Shown here: positions 15,605 to 24,259 of the stretch, in pieces
Layout: each line of letters opens with the position of its first letter
Numbering within the stretch: the stretch's first letter is position 1
NCBI RefSeq assembly: GCF_000332095.2
Contig: NZ_KI913949.1
Span: 4,174,948-4,238,947, forward strand
DNA length: 64,000 nt
Source of the DNA: Leptolyngbya sp. PCC 6406
Lineage (GTDB): Bacteria; Cyanobacteriota; Cyanobacteriia; Phormidesmidales; Phormidesmidaceae
Direction of reading: 5' to 3'
Notes under the pieces: generated by a model
Databases searched by the model: none
Told to the model about the DNA's origin: nothing
The model's input: the letters and a program-made list of their open reading frames with translations, nothing else
Program-made: the position numbers and the translations under genes

Positions 15605-15928
15605 ATCCTTGAACAGGAGGAGCATTGCTGCGGTGCATTGCTGCGCGTGGGCGAAGCCACGCCTTAGCGTTATGCATCCTACTGAACTCAAAACTGAACA
15701 GGAGGCAATTCAAAACACTTACCTAGTGCTCTGTCAAGACTCAAACTTAAGGTTACCCCTGATTTGTAGCGCGGCTATCCTGCGGTGCATTGCTTCGCGA
15801 ATGCACCCTACGAACTGTCACCCGCTACATTGGGCGCGGAAACCGCGCCCCTACCCCATCACCCCATCACCCCATCACCCCATCGCCCCATCACCCCATC
15901 ACCCCCCTACCCTCACACCCTCACACCC
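15605..15928. repeat. Repeat-filled gap splitting the kinase from its regulator
   Basis: Contains two copies of a TGCGGTGCATTGCT unit with a TTCGCGAA-type core (about 15627 and 15780). It also has the GGGCGCGG/CCGCGCCC hairpin at 15832-15850 (same family as 62004) and six tandem 8-base CCCCATCA units at 15854-15901. TCACACCC repeats then run up to the next start codon. No gene is supported. Confidence 0.85.
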
Positions 15929-16603
15929 ATGACCGCAAAAATCCTACTTGTCGAAGACGAAATCAAACTGGCCCAGTTCATTCAGATGGAGCTGAGCTAC
16001 GAAGGCTACGAGGTCGCTGTGGCCAATGATGGCCTGTCGGGTCTCATGACGGCACGGGAACAAGAGCCGGATTTGATCCTGCTGGATTGGATGTTGCCGG
16101 GACTCACGGGTCTGGAGGTATGCCGTCGTCTCCGAGCAACGGGATCCCTGGTGCCCGTAGTCCTACTCACCGCTAAGGATGAGGTGGCGGATCGGGTGGC
16201 GGGGCTGGATGCTGGAGCCGATGACTACGTGGTCAAACCCTTTAGTATCGAGGAACTCTTGGCTCGGGTCCGCGCCCATCTGCGTCGCAACCAACCTCAG
16301 GAGGTGGATGCTTTCCAGTTTCAAGATCTCTCCCTGAATCGCCAGACGCGGGAAGTACGGCGGGGAGAGCGCAGTATTGAACTCACGGCGAAGGAATTTG
16401 ATCTCCTGGAGTACCTGATTGTCCATCCTCGTCAGGTGTTGACCCGCGATCGCATTCTAGAAGAAGTCTGGGGCTACGACTTCATGGGGGATTCCAACAT
16501 CATCGAGGTGTACATCCGCTATCTGCGCCTGAAGCTGGAGGTGGAGGGAGAAAAGCGTCTGATCCAAACCGTGCGCGGCGTGGGTTATGTCCTGCGGGAT
16601 TAG
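15929..16603 (+). CDS. OmpR/PhoB-family response regulator
   Basis: DNA-binding partner of the upstream kinase. A receiver domain (residues 1-115) has acidic pocket VEDE, phospho-acceptor Asp in LILLDWMLPG (about residue 52), LLTAKD and VVKPF. The winged-helix effector shows LTAKEFDLLEYLIVHP and VEVYIRYLRLKLE-type sequence (here IIEVYIRYLRLKLE). 224 residues is normal. The ATG at 15929 starts the receiver fold exactly; the longer frame upstream reads through tandem repeats. No Shine-Dalgarno is visible, because the CCCCATCA/TCACACCC tract ends at the start codon. Confidence 0.93.
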   Translation: MTAKILLVEDEIKLAQFIQMELSYEGYEVAVANDGLSGLMTAREQEPDLILLDWMLPGLTGLEVCRRLRATGSLVPVVLLTAKDEVADRVAGLDAGADDYVVKPFSIEELLARVRAHLRRNQPQEVDAFQFQDLSLNRQTREVRRGERSIELTAKEFDLLEYLIVHPRQVLTRDRILEEVWGYDFMGDSNIIEVYIRYLRLKLEVEGEKRLIQTVRGVGYVLRD

Positions 16604-16620
16604 GTCCAGAACCCCACGCC

Positions 16621-17805
16621 CTAGGGTTGGGGGGTTGAATGGGCCAAGAACTGGGCAATTTTAGCCACTGCCGCCTCTAGTACTGCTGGAGACTGCACTA
16701 AGGCCACCCGCACATAGCCCTCACCATATTTTCCAAAGCCTCGCCCTGGCGCTAGGGCGACCCCCGTTGCCGCCACCAGTTTCACGCAGAAGTCAATAGA
16801 GTCCGCTGCCCAAGGGTCCGGCAGTTTGGCCCAGATGTACTGGGTAGCATCCGGTTTCGGGACTTGCCAGCCGATGGCGTGGAGGGCATCCACGAAGGCA
16901 TCGCGTCGCTGCCGAAAGGTATTGACGGTTTCAGCCACGCAATCCTGGGGACCAGAGAGAGCCGCGATCGCACCCTGCACAATGCCCCGGTACTGGTTAA
17001 AGTCCACATTAGCTTTGATCTGCCGTAGGGCCGTAATCAACCTCCGGTTGCCGATGGCATAGCCCACCCGGAAGCCCCCCATGTTGTAGGACTTCGACAT
17101 AGAAAAGAATTCGATCGACACCGTTTTATCCGGGTCCGCTTGGAGCACCGAGGGGGCAGGTCGTCCCGTGTAGGTGACATCCCCATAGGGAAAGTCATGG
17201 ACCAGTACTAAGTCGTGCGCTTGGCAAAAGGCTACCGCTTCTTGCCAAAATCCCAAGGGCGCAGAAGCCGTAGTGGGATTGTGGGGATAGCTCAGCACCA
17301 TCATTCGAGTTTGGTCTAGCACCGTTGAAGGAATGGCGTCAAAACTGGGCAAAAAGCCATTCTCCGCCAGCAAGGGCATTGTATAGATTTGGCCACTGGC
17401 CAGATGTACCCCCCCAGCATGGGAGGGGTAGCCCGGATCCGTCAGTAGGGCAAAGTCACCAGGATTCAACACCGCTAAAGGCAAATGGGCCGTACCCTCC
17501 TGAGAGCCAATCAGCAGCAACACCTCCGTCTCAGGGTCCACAGGTACCCCAAACTTGGCGGTGTACCAGGCCGCAGCCGTTTCCCGAAAGGGTCGAGTGC
17601 TGTGGAACAAGGAGTACCCGTGGGTACTGGGGTCAGGCAGCGCCGCCGCGATCGCAGCCAACACATGGGGCGCAGTGGGTAAATCCGAAGACCCCAAGGA
17701 CAGATCCACAATCTCCTGCCCCGCCGCTAGCGCCTTGGCCTTGGCCTGGTCCATATCGGCAAAGACATTGGTTTGCAACGGTTTCAAACGATCAGCAATC
17801 TGCAT
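16621..17805 (-). CDS. Class I/II PLP-dependent aminotransferase (aspartate-type)
   Basis: Cytosolic pyridoxal-phosphate enzyme moving an amino group from an amino acid to a 2-oxo acid. Motifs: cofactor contacts SQEGTAHLPLA, SYPHNPTT, HDFPYGDVTY and the Schiff-base lysine in SMSKSYNMGGFRVG; substrate Arg in GYVRVAL near the C-terminus. ATG 17805 (MQIADRLKPLQTNVF) matches the usual N-terminus; 25 extra upstream codons look untranslated. Close relatives are annotated as aspartate or LL-diaminopimelate aminotransferase; the sequence alone does not decide. Confidence 0.88.
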   Translation of the reverse strand: MQIADRLKPLQTNVFADMDQAKAKALAAGQEIVDLSLGSSDLPTAPHVLAAIAAALPDPSTHGYSLFHSTRPFRETAAAWYTAKFGVPVDPETEVLLLIGSQEGTAHLPLAVLNPGDFALLTDPGYPSHAGGVHLASGQIYTMPLLAENGFLPSFDAIPSTVLDQTRMMVLSYPHNPTTASAPLGFWQEAVAFCQAHDLVLVHDFPYGDVTYTGRPAPSVLQADPDKTVSIEFFSMSKSYNMGGFRVGYAIGNRRLITALRQIKANVDFNQYRGIVQGAIAALSGPQDCVAETVNTFRQRRDAFVDALHAIGWQVPKPDATQYIWAKLPDPWAADSIDFCVKLVAATGVALAPGRGFGKYGEGYVRVALVQSPAVLEAAVAKIAQFLAHSTPQP

Positions 17806-17976
17806 GGGTCCAGTTAGCTCACAGCCAACGATGAAGTGATTTCCATCAAAGAAAATCCCACTACACCGCCGTACCCCCAATACAGGGAATCACCGCAGGA
17901 TCATCGCCCAGGGGCACCGCGCCACCGTGCCCTTAAGGCAGGGACTTTCTTTTCGAGATAACGGCCTAGTCGAGAA

Positions 17977-19767
17977 TTACCGTCGCGCCAACTTCTTGCC
18001 CACCTTGCGAAGACGGATAGACTCAGGCGTAACCTCCACCATCTCATCGGAGCTGATGTATTCCAGCGCCCGTTCCAGACTCATCTCGATCGGGGTCTGC
18101 AACTGCACCAGTTCATCCCCTGTAGCGGAGCGGTGGTTGGTAAGCTGCTTGGCCTTACAGACATTCAGCTCTACATCCTGAGGGCGGTTGCTCTCACCGA
18201 TAATCATACCCTTGTAGACCTTCGTACCGGGGGTGATGAAAAAGGTACCCCGATCCTCTGCGCCCTTGAGGGCATAGAAGGTTGCCGTACCCTCTTCAAA
18301 GGCAGTGAGTACCCCATTGCGACGGGTTTCCAAATCGCCACTCATGGGGCGATATTCCAAGAAGCTGTGGTTCATTAGCCCCTCGCCCCGAGTCAACCGC
18401 ATAAACTCACCCCGGAACCCGATCAGACCCCGAGCAGGTACCACAAACTCAATGGTGGAGCGACCGTCTCCGGTCATCCGCATATCCTGCATTTCACCCC
18501 GACGCTGACCCAGCCGCTCCATACAGCCACCGACACCCTCTTCGGGCACATCCAAGACCAGCAATTCATAGGGTTCGCAGGGATGACCACCGATCTCCCG
18601 GAAGATCACCTGGGGCTGGGAGACTTGGAACTCGTACCCCTCCCGGCGCATGGTTTCAATCAGGATGCCTAGGTGCAGTTCTCCCCGCCCTGATACAGAG
18701 AGGCGATCGGGGGAGTCGGTGTCCTCTACCCGCAGCGCCACATTAGTTTGGAGTTCGCGCATGAGGCGATCGCGGAGTTGGCGGGAGGTGACAAACTTGC
18801 CCTCTTGGCCCGCAAAGGGGGAGTCGTTTACCGCAAAGGTCATGGCCAGGGTGGGTTCATCCACACTGATTAAGGGGAGAGGCTGAGGATCGTTAGGGCA
18901 AGCGATGGTTTCACCAATATTGGCATCGGCGAAGCCTGCTAGAGCCACGATCTGCCCTGCGGTGGCCTGCTCAATTTCAATTCGTTGCAGCCCTTGGAAC
19001 CCCAGCAGCTTGCTAATTTTCGACTTAACGATGGTGCCATCCCGCTGCACCAGGGTTGCAGGTTGGCCAGCGCGGATGGTGCCGTTGTGCAGCTTACCGA
19101 TGACAATGCGGCCCAGGTACTCGGAATAGTCAAGGGTGGTCACCTGGATTTGCAGGGGCTTTTGGGGGTCGCCAATGGGGGGCGGAACGTGGTCGAGAAT
19201 CGCCTCAAAGAGAGGCTTCATATCGCTGCTCTCGTCCTCTAGGTGCTTTTTGGCAAAACCGCCTAATCCAGAAGCATAGAGGTAGGGAAACTCACACTGG
19301 TCATCGTCGGCTCCCAGTTCTATGAACAGATCCAGTACCTTATTGATGGCATCATGGGGATCGGCCTGGGCACGGTCGATTTTGTTGAGCACGACAATGG
19401 GGCGCAGACCCTTTTCCAGTGCTTTCTTCAGCACAAATCGGGTCTGGGGCATAGGGCCTTCGTTGGCGTCCACAATCAGGATGCAGCCATCGACCATGCC
19501 GAGGACACGCTCTACCTCACCGCCAAAGTCGGCGTGGCCGGGGGTGTCTACGATGTTGATCAGGGTTTCGCCGTAGGTAACAGCGGTATTTTTCGACAAA
19601 ATTGTAATGCCCCGCTCCCGCTCCAAATCATTGGAGTCCATGACGCAATCTGGAACCTCTTCCCCCTCCCGAAAAATGCCGGACTGCCGCAGCAGGGCAT
19701 CGACTAGGGTGGTTTTGCCGTGGTCAACGTGGGCGATGATGGCAACGTTGCGGATAGGAAGCGTCAT
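17977..19767 (-). CDS. typA: Translational GTPase TypA/BipA
   Basis: Ribosome-associated GTPase of the EF-G family, needed for ribosome assembly and stress or cold adaptation in other bacteria. GTPase motifs: [10 protein letters not shown] (G1), RERGITI (G2), DTPGHADF (G3) and NKIDR (G4). They are followed by EF-Tu-like domain 2, the two alpha/beta domains ([17 protein letters not shown]) and the TypA-specific C-terminal domain ([10 protein letters not shown]). 596 residues is full length. ATG 19767 begins [13 protein letters not shown], the usual start. It is divergent from the RimK module, with about 200 bases between. Confidence 0.97.
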   Translation of the reverse strand: MTLPIRNVAIIAHVDHGKTTLVDALLRQSGIFREGEEVPDCVMDSNDLERERGITILSKNTAVTYGETLINIVDTPGHADFGGEVERVLGMVDGCILIVDANEGPMPQTRFVLKKALEKGLRPIVVLNKIDRAQADPHDAINKVLDLFIELGADDDQCEFPYLYASGLGGFAKKHLEDESSDMKPLFEAILDHVPPPIGDPQKPLQIQVTTLDYSEYLGRIVIGKLHNGTIRAGQPATLVQRDGTIVKSKISKLLGFQGLQRIEIEQATAGQIVALAGFADANIGETIACPNDPQPLPLISVDEPTLAMTFAVNDSPFAGQEGKFVTSRQLRDRLMRELQTNVALRVEDTDSPDRLSVSGRGELHLGILIETMRREGYEFQVSQPQVIFREIGGHPCEPYELLVLDVPEEGVGGCMERLGQRRGEMQDMRMTGDGRSTIEFVVPARGLIGFRGEFMRLTRGEGLMNHSFLEYRPMSGDLETRRNGVLTAFEEGTATFYALKGAEDRGTFFITPGTKVYKGMIIGESNRPQDVELNVCKAKQLTNHRSATGDELVQLQTPIEMSLERALEYISSDEMVEVTPESIRLRKVGKKLARR

Positions 19768-19968
19768 ATCGTTGGCGACTCTTTAAATGAAGGCTTAGTT
19801 ACGGGCGGGCGTTATGTGGGGGAATAGTTTAGCCTGCCCAGATAACGGGTAGCGCCTAGGCGCAATCTTAACAATTGTAACGTACACAACCGTCTATCTG
19901 GAAAAATCTTTGAGGCATTGGACAGGGACACAGCCCGTTTACCATAGGAGAGCATTAGCCCTCCTGGC

Positions 19969-20439
19969 ATGACGACGCAACTGAACTCGACTGCTGCTGC
20001 CTCCACCCCAGCGGTGATGGGCTGGCGAGAATGGCTGGCCTTGCCCGCCCTAGGCATTTCAGAAGTGAAGGTGAAGGTGGATACCGGGGCCAGATCCTCT
20101 GCCCTTCATGCCTTTGATATTCATCGCTTTGATCGCAGTGGCGTTGCCATGGTGCGGTTCAAGGTTCACCCCCTTCAGCGCAATACAAGCCACACGATTA
20201 CAGCGGAAACGCCAGTCTTGGATGAGCGATGGGTGCGGAGTTCCAGTGGCCAATCCCAATCCCGTCCTGTAATTCAAACCTTGGTGAAGGTTGGGGAACA
20301 GAGTTGGCCCATTGAACTTACCCTAACCAATCGGGATGCGATGGGATTTCGGATGTTGCTGGGGCGAGAGGCTGTGCGCCACCGATTTCTGGTGGATCCG
20401 GGGCGATCCTATTTACTGGGTGGCGGGTGTACCCATTAG
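19969..20439 (+). CDS. RimK-associated retropepsin-like aspartyl protease
   Basis: Small protein of the family once called ATP-dependent Zn protease (PF05618), usually encoded beside rimK. It has the aspartyl-protease-like core KVKVDTGARSSALHA (Asp near residue 39) and the second part MLLGREAV. About 156 residues is normal. It precedes rimK by 55 bases on the same strand, supporting a joint role in adding and trimming glutamate tails. The RimK link is from family context; the substrate is not known. Confidence 0.85.
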   Translation: MTTQLNSTAAASTPAVMGWREWLALPALGISEVKVKVDTGARSSALHAFDIHRFDRSGVAMVRFKVHPLQRNTSHTITAETPVLDERWVRSSSGQSQSRPVIQTLVKVGEQSWPIELTLTNRDAMGFRMLLGREAVRHRFLVDPGRSYLLGGGCTH

Positions 20440-20494
20440 CGTATTTACCCAGTCACCAAAACTAACTCGGCCAAAAAAGATTCGGTAACGTTTC

Positions 20495-21400
20495 ATGAAG
20501 ATTATTATTCTGTCCCGCGATAGCAATTTGTATTCCACGCAGCGATTACAGCAGGCGGGAGAGGCTCGGGGCCATGAGGTGCATGTGATTGACCATATGC
20601 GCTGCTATATGGATATCACTTCCCATCGCCCGAAGGTGCTATTTCAGGGCAAGCCTCTGGAGGCGGTGGATGCAGTGATTCCCCGTATTGGTGCGTCTAA
20701 TACGTTCTATGGCACGGCGGTGGTGCGTCAGTTTGAGGTGATGAATGTGTTTACGGCGAATGAGTCCCAGGCGATTTCGCGATCGCGGGATAAACTCCGC
20801 AGTCTGCAAATCTTGGCCCGTCGGGGAATTGGCCTACCCGTGACCGGATTTGCCCATTCCACTCAGGATATTGACGGCCTGATCGAACTGGTGGGAGGGG
20901 CTCCCCTAGTGATTAAGCTGCTGGAGGGCACCCAGGGTATTGGCGTAGTGCTGGCGGAAACCTATCAGGCCGCCAAGTCGGTGATCGAAGCCTTTCGGGG
21001 GCTGGATGCCAATATTCTCGTGCAGGAATATATCAAGGAGGCGGGGGGAGCAGATCTCCGCTGTTTTGTCATCGGCGAGAAGGTGATTGCCGCGATGCAA
21101 CGTCAGGGGGCTCCGGGGGAGTTTCGCTCTAACCTGCATCGGGGGGGATCGGCTACAAAGGTGCGTTTGACACCGGAGGAGCGGAGTACGGCGGTGCGGG
21201 CAGCAAAGGCCATGGGGCTGCGGGTGGCGGGGGTAGATCTATTGCGATCGAACCATGGTCCGGTGGTGATGGAGGTGAATTCTTCACCGGGGCTGGAGGG
21301 GATTGAGAAGGCCACCAGTCTGGATGTGGCCGGCAAGATTATCGAGTACGTGGAGAAGAATGTGGGCACGGAGATGGGCCGCGATCGCATTAAATACTGA
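20495..21400 (+). CDS. rimK: RimK-type alpha-L-glutamate ligase
   Basis: ATP-grasp ligase adding L-glutamate residues to ribosomal protein S6 C-terminus, or a related target. The N-terminal domain ([14 protein letters not shown]) is followed by ATP-grasp motifs [30 protein letters not shown] and the metal-binding [15 protein letters not shown]. 301 residues is standard. ATG 20495 is the only candidate. Many cyanobacterial relatives are close to the E. coli protein; the actual substrate here is inferred. Confidence 0.95.
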   Translation: MKIIILSRDSNLYSTQRLQQAGEARGHEVHVIDHMRCYMDITSHRPKVLFQGKPLEAVDAVIPRIGASNTFYGTAVVRQFEVMNVFTANESQAISRSRDKLRSLQILARRGIGLPVTGFAHSTQDIDGLIELVGGAPLVIKLLEGTQGIGVVLAETYQAAKSVIEAFRGLDANILVQEYIKEAGGADLRCFVIGEKVIAAMQRQGAPGEFRSNLHRGGSATKVRLTPEERSTAVRAAKAMGLRVAGVDLLRSNHGPVVMEVNSSPGLEGIEKATSLDVAGKIIEYVEKNVGTEMGRDRIKY

Positions 21401-21461
21401 TTTGCCAGTGATATTCCAGTTCTTTAGAAACCCAGATCCTTAACAATGTGCAATTTTTGTT

Positions 21462-21482
21462 GGTCAGGCAAGGTGCCTGACC
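21462..21482. terminator. Hairpin downstream of rimK
   Basis: GGTCAGGCA and TGCCTGACC form a nine-base stem with a three-base loop 61 bases after the rimK stop. A run of Ts (AATTTTTG) precedes rather than follows it, so it might instead serve the converging cytochrome gene. Confidence 0.5.
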
Positions 21483-21600
21483 GTTGACAGCCGGGACAGC
21501 TATCCCACGTTATTCCTGGTTCCCAGGCAGAACCTGGGAATCCTCACCGAAGCTCTGCCTCGTCGTTAGAAAACGGCAAGGATATTTACGCCGCCCAGTA

Positions 21601-21987
21601 CTAGAGAGCTTCCAGATACTCCAAAAGATCGGCCATATCCTGGGGATCGGGCTGAAACTGCGGCATCGGGGGCGTTTTGCCACTGACCACCTGATTGATC
21701 AGGCCAATTTTTGAGAGGTGGCTAGACACCTGTTGCAAACTTGGCCCAACTTCGCCATCGGCGGCGATGCCGTGGCACACGGCACAGTTCATTTGAAAGA
21801 TAGCTTGCCCCCGCACCTCGTCTCCCCGCAGGGTGAGCACCTGTTGAATGTAGGGATCCGCTGCTTGGGCCTGACGAAAACCAAAGATCACCATGCCCAC
21901 CAGAAGCCCCATTAGCGTAATTAGAAGGACTACCCGCCAGATCAGGGCGGAAGGTTGCAGGGGCTCACTCACGGTACGTTCAGTCAA
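21601..21987 (-). CDS. cytM: Membrane-anchored cytochrome c, CytM-like
   Basis: Class I c-type cytochrome on the p-side of the thylakoid or plasma membrane. An uncleaved-looking N-terminal helix spans residues 17-37. The heme site is CAVCH (Cys68, Cys71, His72) and the likely axial Met is Met108 in PPMPQF. The sequence AADPY then GDEVRGQAIFQMNCAVCHG and the end MADLLEYLEAL match cytochrome cM as remembered, rather than c6 (PetJ), which has a cleaved signal peptide. 128 residues is slightly long. CytM has been linked to respiration and carbon balance. It is divergent from petG. Confidence 0.75.
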   Translation of the reverse strand: MTERTVSEPLQPSALIWRVVLLITLMGLLVGMVIFGFRQAQAADPYIQQVLTLRGDEVRGQAIFQMNCAVCHGIAADGEVGPSLQQVSSHLSKIGLINQVVSGKTPPMPQFQPDPQDMADLLEYLEAL

Positions 21988-22132
21988 GGTAGACCGCTGG
22001 GTTACGATTTGTCATTCACATAGCTTAAAGATTCTCAGCAACTGCTGCAAGATCCTTTCACTTTAGGGCTCCCTTTTGAACTGGGGGATTTCTCTGGAGG
22101 GTGAACGCAAAGTAGAATAGGCTACATCCATA

Positions 22133-22188
22133 CCAAGTCCAGCTCGAAATCTGGAGTTTCCCCACCGAAACTCCAATTCTGGACTTGG
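22133..22188. promoter_or_regulatory. Long hairpin in the cytM-petG divergent region
   Basis: CCAAGTCCAG (22133) pairs with CTGGACTTGG (to 22188), and the inner arms GGAGTTTC/GAAACTCC pair as well, giving a long near-symmetrical stem-loop about 60 bases before petG. It could be a terminator, an mRNA leader structure or a dispersed repeat; function is unknown. Confidence 0.55.
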
Positions 22189-22246
22189 GCAAGGTTTAGA
22201 TTAGGGAATATTCCCTACCTGTAATTAATGTAAGGAGCGATGCGGC

Positions 22247-22360
22247 GTGGTTGAGCCTCTTTTGAGTGGAATTGTGTTGGGTTTTATTCCGGTAACCCTG
22301 GCGGGGCTATTCGTGGCGGCTTATCTGCAATACCGTCGTGGCAACCAGTTTGACCTCTAG
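22247..22360 (+). CDS. petG: Cytochrome b6f complex subunit PetG
   Basis: Thirty-seven-residue single-span subunit of the cytochrome b6f complex, needed for its assembly. It reads [18 protein letters not shown] and ends YRRGNQFDL, the canonical PetG sequence. The GTG at 22247 must be the start: the ATG seven bases upstream is out of frame and meets TGA after three codons. AGGAG lies ten bases before the GTG. Complete and undamaged. Confidence 0.97.
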   Translation: MVEPLLSGIVLGFIPVTLAGLFVAAYLQYRRGNQFDL

Positions 22361-22501
22361 ACCCGATGCAGGGCGTGGGGAAGACTTCTGGGCTGAGCGC
22401 AAGGGGTATTGTCGAGGGTGAATCTCACTTTTGCAGCCCCACTGGCAAAGAAGCCGCCCCGCGTCCACACCCTACATTCCCCATACTCCCAATAACCCTC
22501 T

Positions 22502-23884
22502 ATGTTGAGCGCCGTTTGGCAGCATGTGATCCTAAATCGCTTTGCCCTGCACCAGTGGCGGCAGGTGAGCGTTATTCATCAACTGCTGGGGTTTTTGCGC
22601 CAGTGGCGACAGGGCAGTTGGCTGCTGCAATGGGCCGATGGTATTGGCCTGGTTTTAGCCGCGATTATCTTTGCCCTTGCGCCCTATGTGTCTACCACCC
22701 TGCTGGGGGTGTTGATGCTGGCCTGTGGCGGCTTTTGGGTACTGCTGACCCTGTCTGATGAGGCGGGGGAGGGGCTCACCCCTATCCATCTGGTGGTGGT
22801 GCTGTACTGGGGGGTAATAGCCTTGGCGACAGCGGTTTCCCCCGTAAAAGCAGCCGCCCTCCAGGGGTTGATCAAGCTGACCTTAAACGTGGTGCTGTTT
22901 TTGCTGATGGCGCGGGTGATGCGGCGATCTTCCCTGCGGACGGCGTTGATCGCGGTGTACCTGTTGACTTCCCTTATCGTGTCAGGGTATGGACTGCGCC
23001 AGTGGTTCTTTGGGGCGGAGGCGCTGGCCACTTGGGTAGACCCCACCTCTAACCTGGCGGGGACGACGCGGGTGTATAGCTATTTGGGCAATCCCAATTT
23101 GCTGGCGGGCTATTTGGTGCCCGCCGTCATGCTGAGCGCGGCGGCCCTGTTTGCATGGCCGAGGTGGACCCCCAAGCTACTGGCGGGGGTGGCGCTGGTG
23201 GCTAATAGTGTCTGCCTGGTGCTGACCTTTAGCCGGGGCGGTTGGCTGGCCTTTGTGGCGGGCGGCGGCGTGATGACGATGTTGCTGGTGCAGTTTTGGG
23301 CGATTCGCTTCAATGCCTTTTGGCGACGCTGGGCACTCCCAACTCTGGTGGGGGCCTCGATGGTGGTGTTGGTGATGGCGGTGATGGCGGTGGCTCCCCT
23401 GCGCGATCGCGTTATGAGCATTTTTGTCGGACGGGAAGACAGCAGCAATAACTTCCGCCTTAATGTCTGGGCGGCAGTGATGGACATGATCCGCGATCGC
23501 CCGCTGCTAGGCATCGGCCCCGGCAATGATGCCTTTAATGCCATCTATCCTTTCTATCAGCGGCCCCGTTACACTGCCCTCAGTGCCTATTCCATTTTCC
23601 TGGAAATTGCGGTAGAGGCGGGAATCCTGGGACTAGCGGCCTTCCTCTGGCTCATGACGGTCACCCTGGGTCAGGGCTGGCGAGCTTGGCTACGGCTGCG
23701 GGAAACCCAGGCCCGCGAAGCCTACTGGCTAATGGCCGCGATCGCAACCCAGGCGGGCATGTTGATTCAAGGCTTAGTAGACACGATTTGGTATCGGCCC
23801 CAGGTCAGTACCCTATGGTGGCTGATGCTGGCTATCGTCGCCAGTTATTACGTGGTCAAACCTCGCCCATTAACCTGGGAGTAA
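22502..23884 (+). CDS. ictB: IctB-family membrane protein (O-antigen ligase-like)
   Basis: Polytopic membrane protein of about ten helices from the Wzy/RfaL-like superfamily. IctB was first proposed as a bicarbonate transporter component; its actual activity remains uncertain. The family signatures are SYLGNPNLLAGYL, LTFSRGGWLAFV and the extracytoplasmic segment RDRPLLGIGPGNDAFNAIYP. 460 residues is typical. ATG 22502 gives the common N-terminus with Trp- and Gln-rich amphipathic sequence. It follows petG by about 140 bases on the same strand. Confidence 0.9.
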   Translation: MLSAVWQHVILNRFALHQWRQVSVIHQLLGFLRQWRQGSWLLQWADGIGLVLAAIIFALAPYVSTTLLGVLMLACGGFWVLLTLSDEAGEGLTPIHLVVVLYWGVIALATAVSPVKAAALQGLIKLTLNVVLFLLMARVMRRSSLRTALIAVYLLTSLIVSGYGLRQWFFGAEALATWVDPTSNLAGTTRVYSYLGNPNLLAGYLVPAVMLSAAALFAWPRWTPKLLAGVALVANSVCLVLTFSRGGWLAFVAGGGVMTMLLVQFWAIRFNAFWRRWALPTLVGASMVVLVMAVMAVAPLRDRVMSIFVGREDSSNNFRLNVWAAVMDMIRDRPLLGIGPGNDAFNAIYPFYQRPRYTALSAYSIFLEIAVEAGILGLAAFLWLMTVTLGQGWRAWLRLRETQAREAYWLMAAIATQAGMLIQGLVDTIWYRPQVSTLWWLMLAIVASYYVVKPRPLTWE

Positions 23885-23921
23885 CAACCTAAGAGGATTC
23901 AGGAGAAGATTCAGAGAGAAT

Positions 23922-24040
23922 TCAGGGCAAGATGCGGTAATTCCGTAGAAACTCCGCCACTGTTTGAACCGTCTGGATAAAGGACTCGGGCAGCGGACTG
24001 GGGGTGTCATAGAACTTCGCGATCGCAAAGTGGGCATTCT
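23922..24040 (-). pseudogene. C-terminal remnant of an unidentified gene
   Basis: A short open stretch NAHFAIAKFYDTPSPLP then ESFIQTVQTVAEFLRNYRI ends at TGA 23922. The amino-acid pattern looks protein-like but no start codon is available and a TAG closes it upstream. The family is not recognised. The rest of the gap to 24259 shows no gene. Confidence 0.3.
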
Positions 24041-24259
24041 AGGCAAAACCCTTGAATTGCAGAGGCTATTTACCCTAGCCTGCTCCATAATTGGCATCTG
24101 GGGAACAGCCTCCGCAATTCCCATGGCAATACCGTGGCTAGCCGATGTGCTCAGACTGCCACAAGCCCTGTTCCTGGATTCGGTGCCTACCGTTAGAGTT
24201 GAGATACGTTCGAGGTGAGGTCTAGGCCCCGGTGGGTCTTGTTCCTGTAGATAGCCTTG

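Noticed and set aside
15720..15770. A possible second IS end (CTAGTGCTCTGTCAAG) at 15.7 kb
   Set aside because: Similar to the end at 63433 for only ~13 bases, with no transposase or partner end nearby.
15785..15928. 48-residue N-terminal extension of the response regulator
   Set aside because: Encoded by hairpin and CCCCATCA repeats (Pro/Ser/His-rich); the receiver fold starts at 15929.
22366..22758. 130-codon frame overlapping petG's 3' side and ictB
   Set aside because: Out of phase with IctB, which is clearly coding from 22502.
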